A stretch of 9,447 nt of DNA from an uncultured Collinsella sp. (GCA_900550595.1 URTB01000037.1:1-9447); one strand, 5' to 3'. Shown: positions 1 through 5,912, numbered from the stretch's first letter. Numbers and translations: made by a program. The notes: generated from the letters alone by a model not told the origin.

Positions 1-1724
1 ATTTTGCCGATGCCCGCGCCGAGCTTTCCGATCTGGGCGAATGCACCTGGTACATTCAGGACCGCGGTAACATCGCAAGCTACTCGAGCGTCGAGAGCGA
101 CAGTTCTTCGATCGAGGCTATCGCCACGGTTTTCCCATTTATCTTCTTTGTCGTCGCTGTGCTCATCAGTCTTACCACCGCCACGCGCATGGTCGAGGAG
201 GAGCGCACGCTTATTGGCCTGTACAAGGCGCTTGGCTATTCACGCGAGCGCATCCTGTCCAAATACGTGGACTATGCGCTGTGGGCATGTCTGATCGGCG
301 GCGTGCTCGGCAACATCATCGGATTTGTGGGCCTGCCGCTGTTCCTGTTTACGGTGTTCGACGACATGTACTCGCTGCCCCAGATGCTGCTCTCGTACGA
401 CATCGTGTCGTCGCTCGTGTCGGTGGCGCTGTTTGCCGTGGGCGTGGTGGGTGCCACGATTATCGCCTGCCGCCACGAGATGGCCGAGACCCCAGCCTCG
501 CTCATGCGTCCCAAGGCCCCGCGCGCCGGCTCGCGCATTCTGCTCGAGCGTATCGGCTTTATCTGGCGCCGCATGGGCTTTTTGAACAAGGTGGCAGCAC
601 GTAACCTGTTCCGCTACAAAAAGCGCGCCTTTATGACCATCTTCGGTATCGCCGGCTGCACGGCGCTCGTGATCTGCGGTATGGGCATTCGCGACACGTC
701 GGTGGCGCTTTCGCCCAAACAGTACGGGCATATCACGCGCTACGACCTGCTGGCGGTCGCCAATCCCGACGATTTTTCGCAGACGTGCGCGGCATTGGAT
801 GAGCGCAGCGCGGCCAATGATTTCAACGTGACCGTGACCTCGACCCTGCCGATTATGACCGACAACGTCACCTTTACGTTTGGCGGCAAGAGCGAGACCG
901 TGCAGCTGATCGTGGTGCCCGATAACCGCACGAGTGACTTGGGCGATTACGTGCGTCTGGAGGATGAGTCCAAAGAACCGCTGCCTTTGCGTGACGGAGA
1001 CGTGTATCTGAGCAAAAGTTCACAGCTGGTGCTGGGGATTCAGCCGGGCGATACGGCTCACGTCCAGGATTCGTCGCTCAATGTTGCCAAGGTCAAAGTC
1101 AGCGACATTTCGCTTAACTATCTGGGCAACACGCTTTACATGACGCAGGGCACCTATGAGCGCGCGTTCGGTCGAAGCGCACGTCTTAACGGCGTCTTTG
1201 TGCTGCTTAAGGGTTCGTCGGCCGACCAGATTGCGTTTAGCAAGAATCTTAAGAGTGACGGTTGGCTTACGATTTCGAGTACGGCCGAGCATTGGGAAAA
1301 CTATGAGGCGAACTTTACGATTATCAATTCGGTCGTTGTGCTCGTGACCTTTATGGCAGCGTGCCTATCGTTTGTGGTGGTGTTTACGCTGTCCAACACG
1401 AATATCTCCGAGCGCGAGCGCGAGCTGGCGACCATTAAGGTGTTGGGCTTCCGTCGCGGTGAGGTGCACCATTACGTCAACAAGGAGACGTTGATCCTCA
1501 CGGCGATCGGCGCTGCGCTGGGCGTGCCGCTGGGCGGCTTGCTGGCCGAGAGTTTTACGTACATTTTGCAGATGCCGTCGCTGTACTTTGATGTCGAGGT
1601 CGAGCCGCTAAGCTACGCGCTATCCGTGCTGCTGGCCTTTGGCTTTACGTTTATCGTCAACCTCGCCACCAATCGTACCCTCAACAAGATCGACATGGTC
1701 GGCGCCCTCAAAAGCGCCGAGTAA
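1..1724 (+). CDS. FtsX-family ABC transporter permease, C-terminal part (5' truncated by window)
   Basis: The reading frame is open from base 3 to the TAA at 1722-1724, giving 573 visible residues; the true start lies left of the window, and the internal GTG at 159 is not a credible start. Two FtsX/MacB-type permease domains are visible. The first has membrane segments at about residues 43-62, 94-118 and 134-156, with the cytoplasmic motif EEERTLIGLYKALGYSRERI between the first two. A further helix at about 209-228 leads into a roughly 200-residue extracytoplasmic domain (about 229-437). The second domain has helices at about 438-464, 496-520 and 537-556, with the matching motif SERERELATIKVLGFRRGEV. 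This duplicated layout is typical of large actinobacterial and Firmicutes permeases of about 1000 residues that work with a separate ATPase, often exporting peptides or lipoproteins or acting in stress sensing. The substrate cannot be read from sequence. The ATPase gene is presumably upstream, outside the window. A repeat hairpin begins at the stop codon. Confidence 0.93.
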   Translation, partial: FADARAELSDLGECTWYIQDRGNIASYSSVESDSSSIEAIATVFPFIFFVVAVLISLTTATRMVEEERTLIGLYKALGYSRERILSKYVDYALWACLIGGVLGNIIGFVGLPLFLFTVFDDMYSLPQMLLSYDIVSSLVSVALFAVGVVGATIIACRHEMAETPASLMRPKAPRAGSRILLERIGFIWRRMGFLNKVAARNLFRYKKRAFMTIFGIAGCTALVICGMGIRDTSVALSPKQYGHITRYDLLAVANPDDFSQTCAALDERSAANDFNVTVTSTLPIMTDNVTFTFGGKSETVQLIVVPDNRTSDLGDYVRLEDESKEPLPLRDGDVYLSKSSQLVLGIQPGDTAHVQDSSLNVAKVKVSDISLNYLGNTLYMTQGTYERAFGRSARLNGVFVLLKGSSADQIAFSKNLKSDGWLTISSTAEHWENYEANFTIINSVVVLVTFMAACLSFVVVFTLSNTNISERERELATIKVLGFRRGEVHHYVNKETLILTAIGAALGVPLGGLLAESFTYILQMPSLYFDVEVEPLSYALSVLLAFGFTFIVNLATNRTLNKIDMVGALKSAE

Positions 1725-1772
1725 CCTGCCAAAAAGGGACAGGTTTATTTTGGCAGGTTTTATCTGGGCAAA
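1723..1772 (+). repeat. 50-bp intergenic repeat, copy 1, with hairpin
   Basis: This stretch recurs at 7461-7510 with 49 of 50 bases identical and in the same orientation. It contains a perfect 12-bp inverted repeat, AACCTGCCAAAA (1723-1734) against TTTTGGCAGGTT (1748-1759), with a 13-base loop followed by TTTTAT. It begins within the TAA stop codon of the permease gene. It could act as a weak transcription terminator or mRNA 3'-end stabiliser, or be a REP-like mobile repeat; the position at a gene end fits both. Confidence 0.85.
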
Positions 1773-1893
1773 CGCCGGACACCTACGGGCGATCCGGCGT
1801 TTGTTGCTTTGATATGCTTTGCTATCTTCTGCTCGCAGGCGTGGATGAGAGGCTCTCTTTAGCCTTCGAGATTGGGCTTGAATGGGTCGTATG

Positions 1894-2051
1894 CCACAAA
1901 ACGGGCCTATCTACTACGTTTAATTGGATACTCTCAATCATGCCGGGGAAACGAAAAATAAAACCGCAGGTAGAAGGCCTGTCGATTTTCAAAAAAGGCA
2001 GGTATGGTCGGCTCTCTCGAGTTAAACGTAGTAAATAGGCCCTTTTCTTGG
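1894..2051. repeat. MITE-like inverted-repeat element (about 140-158 bp)
   Basis: Terminal arms at 1903-1923 (begins GGGCCTATCTACTACG) and 2022-2042 (ends CGTAGTAAATAGGCCC) are reverse complements over 21 bp with one mismatch. The symmetry continues outward to 1894 and 2051 (CCACAAAAC against TTTTCTTGG, 6 of 9 pairs) about the same centre. The interior is AT-rich for this genome and carries no protein-coding signal. Size, terminal inverted repeats and lack of coding capacity resemble a miniature inverted-repeat element. I see no convincing target-site duplication. It might also serve as a two-way transcription barrier between the convergent permease and XRE genes. Confidence 0.7.
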
Positions 2052-2104
2052 CGCGTGGTCAGCTCAATGCTAATCTCCGTGCCGGAACTGGCCCAGTTGT
2101 TTGT

Positions 2105-2173
2105 AAGTTGCGGTGATATAGGGACTGTTTGGCGCTTTGGAGCCTCAAAACAGTCCCTATATCACCGCAACTT
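2105..2173. repeat. Perfect 26-bp-arm hairpin repeat (TTGCGGTG family, copy 1)
   Basis: The left arm 2105-2130 (starts AAGTTGCGGTGATATAGGG) and right arm 2148-2173 (ends CCCTATATCACCGCAACTT) are perfect reverse complements over 26 bp, around a 17-base loop. It shares its terminal motif and arm layout with the element at 3331-3399. It sits 49 bp beyond the stop of the minus-strand XRE gene, so it would lie in that transcript's 3' region. There is no U-tract on either strand, so a classical intrinsic terminator is unlikely; REP-like repeat is the better description. Confidence 0.8.
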
Positions 2174-2222
2174 GGAAGGGGCGGGCGGTGTCGGATGAGT
2201 GGCGCTGGCTGGTTGGGGCGGT

Positions 2223-3143
2223 TTAGGCCTGTTTGCGGCACTTCCATTGTTTGCGACACCAGCGCATGAGCGCCTTTACGATGGGAATCGTGATGAGGAT
2301 GATCCATGCAGGATGGGGCTGTCCCAAACAGAGCCACATGTAGAGGAACCAAGCGATGGCGGCTGCTGGATAGACGCATTCAGTGAGCTTTGACAAATGG
2401 CGTCGATCGATAAAGTCACCAATCGCGTAGTAGACGGGAACCAAAAAGACGAGGAAAAGCCCCATGCCCCATGTGCCGTAGACAATGCCGAGCACCAGAT
2501 AGGCGAGAGTGACAAGTGCGGGGAAGGGGAATTTGTTCCATGCACGTCCGACCTTGGTGTGGAAATGCTTGCCATGATGGTCGAGCTTGTCGTGTGCTTC
2601 CTTCCAGCTGGAAAACGTCTCGCCGTCGATGGTGACGGTGCCGTCGTCATTGGTACGCACGCTATGTCCATTGTCCTCAAGCGTATCGATATGCACGCCG
2701 CCCGGCCCCACATGCACCTCTTCGCCCTTGCGCTCGTTGGTCACATGGATGCCGCTCCAACCAACATGGACTTCCTCGCCTTTATTGGGATCAATGACGT
2801 GGATACCGCGCGCGAGGGAAATATCGACAAGTGGTTTGTCACCGCAATCGGCGTGCTCGGCAGAATCCTCAGCCTCGTCAGCCACATCCGCCGTCTCGGT
2901 GTCGGCGCTACCGTCCTCCGGGCCGTCGGCATCGTTGGCCGCCTCCCCATATAGCAGCTTGTCCAACGACACGCCATACAGCGCGGCGAGCGCAATGAGG
3001 TTATCGGTATCGGGTGAGGACTCGCTGCGCTCCCATTTACTAACAGCCTGGCGGCTTACGCCCAGCTGGGCAGCAAGCGCCTCCTGAGAAAGCCCGGCAG
3101 CTTTACGGCGATCGACGAGGCGCTGTGCCATCGCAAGATCCAT
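2223..3143 (-). CDS. XRE-family helix-turn-helix regulator with C-terminal membrane domain
   Basis: The protein has 306 residues. I chose the ATG at 3141-3143 because AAAGGA lies six bases upstream and the XRE domain begins right after it; an upstream in-frame start at 3215 adds 24 residues unlike the family. Residues about 6-65 form a classic Cro/C1-type HTH (QEALAAQLGVSRQAVSKWER, then ESSPDTDNLIALAALYGVSL). An acidic linker follows at about 67-102. Residues 113-166 hold three 18-residue tandem repeats beginning GIHV, GIHV and GVHI. The C-terminal part has hydrophobic segments at about 207-223, 226-245, 258-273 and 278-294, consistent with a four-helix membrane domain. A plausible role is a membrane-tethered regulator sensing an envelope signal, but target genes and signal are unknown. 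It is transcribed alone. Direct repeats upstream may be its own operators. Confidence 0.9.
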   Translation of the reverse strand: MDLAMAQRLVDRRKAAGLSQEALAAQLGVSRQAVSKWERSESSPDTDNLIALAALYGVSLDKLLYGEAANDADGPEDGSADTETADVADEAEDSAEHADCGDKPLVDISLARGIHVIDPNKGEEVHVGWSGIHVTNERKGEEVHVGPGGVHIDTLEDNGHSVRTNDDGTVTIDGETFSSWKEAHDKLDHHGKHFHTKVGRAWNKFPFPALVTLAYLVLGIVYGTWGMGLFLVFLVPVYYAIGDFIDRRHLSKLTECVYPAAAIAWFLYMWLCLGQPHPAWIILITIPIVKALMRWCRKQWKCRKQA

Positions 3144-3182
3144 GGTGGTTCCTTTCGTTTGATGGTCGAATCGAATGAGGCG

Positions 3183-3263
3183 AGTATGCCGAGAACAACC
3201 GGTAGCGACCACCATTTCTAGTTAGAATCTGCTCAAACCCTACCGCAACTACCGGTAGCAACC
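3183..3263 (-). promoter_or_regulatory. Candidate XRE autoregulatory region: two 15-bp direct repeats and a weak promoter
   Basis: Read on the minus strand, GGTTGCTACCGGTAG (3249-3263) and GGTCGCTACCGGTTG (3196-3210) match at 13 of 15 positions. Their starts are 53 bp apart, about five helical turns, and both centre on ACCGGT; the distal copy contains the 10-bp palindrome CTACCGGTAG. The proximal copy overlaps the -35 and spacer of a possible weak promoter (TGGTCG at 3206-3211, 17-bp spacer, CATACT at 3183-3188) 40 bp before the start codon. Operator function is inferred from repetition and position only. Confidence 0.4.
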
Positions 3264-3330
3264 CCTAACGACCAGCCATTTTAGGACAAATGTCAATGCA
3301 AGTAGCAGCCAAGAGCTCCCACTCAGTAAA

Positions 3331-3399
3331 TTGCGGTGGAGTAGTTCCTAAATTCAGCCATTTGGGGATGCGGACTAAGCAGGAACTATTTCACCGCAA
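3331..3399. repeat. Hairpin repeat (TTGCGGTG family, copy 2)
   Basis: The left arm TTGCGGTGGAGTAGTTCCT (3331-3349) pairs with the right arm AGGAACTATTTCACCGCAA (3381-3399). The only two non-Watson-Crick positions would be G-U pairs in a plus-strand RNA, so a 19-bp stem forms with a 31-base loop. The termini (TTGCGGTG and CACCGCAA) and the A-TAG-CT pattern match the element at 2105-2173, and both total 69 bp. There is no U-tract. The two copies lie on either side of the XRE gene. Confidence 0.72.
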
Positions 3400-3433
3400 C
3401 TGAATTTCAGGTCAGGCACCCGCAGCAAGAAGG

Positions 3434-3614
3434 CGAATAGCCTCGGCCTCTCCAGTTACCGCAGGAGGCCCCAGGGCTTACCTCCCAAATCTTTCCGCAG
3501 GACGGAAGGACCCCGCCGCGCGAAGCGCACGGCGGGGTCCTGACATGTCCGAGGACGATTTGGGAGGTAAGCCCTGGGGGCTCCGATGGGGGCGGTTCCA
3601 GCCGAGGCTATTCG
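3434..3614. repeat. 181-bp interrupted palindrome overlapping the end of pfkA
   Basis: Three nested arm pairs share one centre at 3524. The outer pair is CGAATAGCCTCGGC (3434-3447) against 3601-3614, 14 bp and perfect. The middle pair is 3464-3491 against 3557-3584, 28 bp with one mismatch. The inner pair is AGGACCCCGCCG (3507-3518) against 3530-3541, 12 bp and perfect, capped by CGC-GAA-GCG. The right outer arm includes the last codons and stop of pfkA (3608-3614). The inner hairpin lacks a following U-tract on either strand, so it is at best an atypical terminator for pfkA. Confidence 0.78.
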
Positions 3615-4687
3615 TCGCCGAAGCTGATGCCCAGCGCCTTGGCCTCGCGCACCAGATCACTCTGGGGGTCGACAAACTTGAGCTTGCCGGCGACATCCTC
3701 GAGCGGCATGTGGCACATTTTGCCGTCGCGCAGGGCAATCATGTAGCCAAACTCGCCGCGCAGGCAGCCGAGCGCTGCCTCGACGCCGCACTGAGTCGCA
3801 AAGATGCGGTCCTGGGCGTCGGGCTGACCGCCGCGCTGCGTGTGGCCGGGGATGGCGACGCGGGTCTCGCGACCGGTCTTGGCCTCGATCTCCTTGGCGA
3901 TGTCGTACACGATTGACGGGCTCGTGCGCTCGGCGAGCTTCTTCTTGTACTCCTTCTTGGACAGCGCCGCGTCCTCCTTGGAGATAGCGCCCTCGGCGAC
4001 GGCCACGATGGTAAAGCGGCTGCCGGTCTCCATGCGATGCTCGATGGTCTTGATGACGTTATCCATGTCGTAGGGGATCTCGGGAATCAAGATGACATCT
4101 GCGCCGCCCGCGACGCCGGCATACAGCGGAATCCAGCCAACCTTGTGACCCATGATCTCGATAACGAACACGCGGCCGTGACTTGAGGCGGTGGTGTGAA
4201 TGTCGTCGATGCACTTGGTAGCGACGTCGATGGCGCTGGTAAAGCCAAACGTCAACTCGGTGCCCCAGGTGTCGTTATCGATGGTCTTGGGCAGGGCGAC
4301 AACGTTGAGGCCCTCTTCGCGCAGGCGGTTGGCGGTCTTGGTGGAGCCGTTGCCGCCCAGCATAAACAGGCAGTCGAGCTGCAGCTTATGATAGGTGTGG
4401 ACCATCGCCGGCACCTTCTCGACGCCGTCGGCCTCGGGAGTGTCCAGGCGCTTGAACGGCGTACGGCTCGTGCCCAGGATGGTGCCGCCGCGGGTGAGGA
4501 TGCCGCTAAAATCGGCGGGAGTCATGACACGGAATCTGCTGTAGATAAGGCCCTGGTAGCCGTCCTCAAAACCATAGATCTCGATAGGCTCTTCGCTGTT
4601 GGTCATAAGCGTTTTGACAATGCCGCGCATGGTGGCGTTGAGTGCCTGGCAGTCGCCGCCACTGGTAAGAAGACCGATCCTAAGCAT
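3608..4687 (-). CDS. pfkA: 6-phosphofructokinase
   Basis: The 359-residue protein phosphorylates fructose 6-phosphate to fructose 1,6-bisphosphate in cytoplasmic glycolysis. Visible motifs: the nucleotide-binding TSGGD (8-12), GGTILGTSR (67-75), GGNGS (111-115), the catalytic loop PKTIDND (133-139, with Asp137 the expected base), IEIMGHKVGW (176-185) and the sugar-phosphate motif GHTQRGGQPDAQDR (281-294). Lys134 in the catalytic loop is typical of group III and PPi-type enzymes rather than the E. coli type (PGTIDND). The Gly in GGNGS, where PPi enzymes carry Asp, favours ATP as phosphoryl donor. The usual metal-binding Asp of GGDGS is Asn here, and the usual PG after GGDC is QA; I recall similar GGNG forms in clostridial PFKs. 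The start is supported by AAGGA six bases upstream of ATG. The palindrome at 3434-3614 overlaps its 3' end. Confidence 0.96.
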   Translation of the reverse strand: MLRIGLLTSGGDCQALNATMRGIVKTLMTNSEEPIEIYGFEDGYQGLIYSRFRVMTPADFSGILTRGGTILGTSRTPFKRLDTPEADGVEKVPAMVHTYHKLQLDCLFMLGGNGSTKTANRLREEGLNVVALPKTIDNDTWGTELTFGFTSAIDVATKCIDDIHTTASSHGRVFVIEIMGHKVGWIPLYAGVAGGADVILIPEIPYDMDNVIKTIEHRMETGSRFTIVAVAEGAISKEDAALSKKEYKKKLAERTSPSIVYDIAKEIEAKTGRETRVAIPGHTQRGGQPDAQDRIFATQCGVEAALGCLRGEFGYMIALRDGKMCHMPLEDVAGKLKFVDPQSDLVREAKALGISFGDE

Positions 4688-4706
4688 GATGAATCCTTCC
4701 GGGCAA

Positions 4707-4757
4707 GTTATAACATGCGCATAAGTTTACCCCCGCACACTGTTGATACGGGGTAAA
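4707..4757 (-). promoter_or_regulatory. Candidate pfkA promoter (extended -10) with overlapping inverted repeat
   Basis: On the minus strand, TGTTATAAC (4707-4715) fits an extended -10 element about 20 bases before the pfkA start. No good -35 lies at the usual distance. Instead, that position falls in the inverted repeat TTTACCCC (4726-4733) / GGGGTAAA (4750-4757), a perfect 8-bp pair separated by 16 bp. The arrangement would suit an operator or activator site for pfkA, but no cognate regulator is visible. Confidence 0.4.
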
Positions 4758-4826
4758 ACGTGTTAGCTCAAGCGTATGGAAATGTAAACAACGTCAGGCG
4801 AGCGTAAGGCCGACGGGCTTGGTTCC

Positions 4827-5912
4827 TTACAGTGCGAAGGCGTCGACGTCGCCCCAGTGGCGGCGCAGCGTAATAGCGGCGGCGGGTTCGGTATTGTCAA
4901 AGACGACCGACCATTGCGTATTGCTGGTGATGTCTTCCGGATTGGGCTCTTGCGCTGCGGCGCGCAGAGCCTTCCAAGCGACTGCCTCGTCTTGGGCACC
5001 GACATGGGCGTCAAGGACATCGGCGATTGCGACGGCGCGCTCTTTGCCATGGCCCAGCTCGCCATTCTTTTGGTTGGGCAGCACTTCGTCGCCATAGCAG
5101 GCGTAGAAATTCGCAACCTGGCGTACGGGAGTCGCTTTGAAAGCGCGGTTCGGATCGCGCGGATCCCACTCTACTACGTGCGCGTCACCGGCGGCGTCGT
5201 TGATAAAGAAGTGGTAATCGCGTCCTGCCATGGCGTGCATGTCGTAGGCGGAAAGCAGGTCGACTGCCTCTTGCGTGGTAGCCGCGCGGTCGAGCACCAG
5301 ACGGATGGCGAGCGAAGTGTTGATGACGGGCCGTTGCGTGTCCTGGTCACAGGGCTGGGAATCCAGGGTGAGTACGGCAATGGACACGCCGCATTCGTTA
5401 ACACCGTCGAGCTGGGCAAACGGGCCCATCAACGCCGCAGCGCGTCCGGTGACGGAGTCAAGCGGAGTGTTGGCGCCCAGGTTATTGAGGGCGGCAAAGC
5501 CGATGGAGGCATAGTCGCCGCGTGGGTGATTGCGCACCAGCAGCGCCGAGGTGTCGTCTTTAAAGTCGTAATTGCGACCGGTGCGCACGCGGCCTTCGGC
5601 ATCTACGGCGACAAAAGCGCTGCAGGCAAACTGGGGCGCCTGGACATGTGCCGGCACACCGGGCAGCACCTGCGCCACCACGGCATCGATGTAGGTCTGG
5701 TCGTCGCGCACGCCAGCGGCGATGATGCGATCGAGATCGTAGTCGTAGGCGATGTCGATTGCGTACAGGTCATAGCCATCCGCGTAGCCGGTCAAGCGTT
5801 TGAGCGACGCGGCGGACTTGATTTGCTTGTGATAAACGATACCGGTGGCAGCGGCAAGGCCGACGGCGACTCCCGCGACACCGCAGGTGATGGCAATGTT
5901 ACGTGGCTTCAT
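4827..5912 (-). CDS. Membrane-anchored linear amide C-N hydrolase (choloylglycine hydrolase/NAAA superfamily)
   Basis: The 361-residue protein belongs to the Ntn-hydrolase group that splits linear amides such as conjugated bile acids, penicillin V or N-acyl amines. An N-terminal hydrophobic segment (about 5-27) follows a KPR basic start and should export or anchor it. The catalytic block is at 97-117: Cys97 (CSAFVAVDAEGRVRTGRNYDF region), followed by the GRNxDF motif with Arg113 and Asp116. Later family-like segments are VNECGVSIAVLTL (171-183), DYHFFINDAAGDAHVVEW (232-249) and TQWSVVFD (332-339). The start is supported by GAGGAG before the ATG. Unlike bile salt hydrolases, where the nucleophile is residue 2, Cys97 is internal. 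About 70 residues between anchor and Cys resemble the alpha part of NAAA/acid-ceramidase-type enzymes, which self-cleave before Cys. The substrate is not predictable. pfkA lies 139 bp downstream on the same strand, probably separately transcribed. Confidence 0.88.
   Translation of the reverse strand: MKPRNIAITCGVAGVAVGLAAATGIVYHKQIKSAASLKRLTGYADGYDLYAIDIAYDYDLDRIIAAGVRDDQTYIDAVVAQVLPGVPAHVQAPQFACSAFVAVDAEGRVRTGRNYDFKDDTSALLVRNHPRGDYASIGFAALNNLGANTPLDSVTGRAAALMGPFAQLDGVNECGVSIAVLTLDSQPCDQDTQRPVINTSLAIRLVLDRAATTQEAVDLLSAYDMHAMAGRDYHFFINDAAGDAHVVEWDPRDPNRAFKATPVRQVANFYACYGDEVLPNQKNGELGHGKERAVAIADVLDAHVGAQDEAVAWKALRAAAQEPNPEDITSNTQWSVVFDNTEPAAAITLRRHWGDVDAFAL

Larger units (their letters stand above)
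1725..2222. other. Gene-free intergenic region with three palindromic elements
   Basis: No convincing gene lies between the permease stop and the stop of the XRE gene; the two genes converge. The only plus-strand ORFs here (1814-2038 and 2004-2198) lack a good ribosome binding site and recognisable domains, and both overlap the palindromes. The region holds the 50-bp repeat, the 140-bp inverted-repeat element and the 69-bp perfect hairpin, listed separately. The short stretch about 1773-1893 shows nothing I can name. Confidence 0.7.
3144..3607. other. Gene-free region upstream of the XRE gene and downstream of pfkA
   Basis: No ORF here has a plausible start or protein similarity. The XRE gene and pfkA both lie on the minus strand, so this stretch is the 3' flank of pfkA and the 5' flank of the XRE gene. 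It contains the direct repeats at 3196-3263, the hairpin at 3331-3399 and the long palindrome at 3434-3614. About 3264-3330 shows nothing I can name. Confidence 0.65.

Noticed and set aside
159..1724. GTG at 159 as the true start of the permease
   Set aside because: The same frame is open to the left edge with permease-like sequence, and the GTG falls inside the first visible membrane helix.
1814..2038. A 74-codon plus-strand ORF in the gene-free stretch
   Set aside because: There is no credible ribosome binding site, and its 3' half is the MITE-like palindrome, so it is probably chance.
2397..2954. A 185-codon plus-strand frame antisense to the XRE gene
   Set aside because: No ribosome binding site or domain; the minus-strand frame carries an unmistakable HTH and membrane helices.
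2223..3215. Start of the XRE protein at 3215
   Set aside because: The additional 24 residues do not resemble the family and overlap the putative operator and promoter, while the ATG at 3143 has a good ribosome binding site and begins the HTH domain.
3144..3330. tRNA gene or riboswitch upstream of the XRE gene
   Set aside because: No cloverleaf, CCA end or known aptamer core could be traced; the region shows only short direct repeats and a small TTCTA/TAGAA dyad.
1723..3614. CRISPR array or tandem satellite
   Set aside because: The repeats here are inverted or dispersed, not regularly spaced direct repeats with unique spacers, and no cas gene is present.
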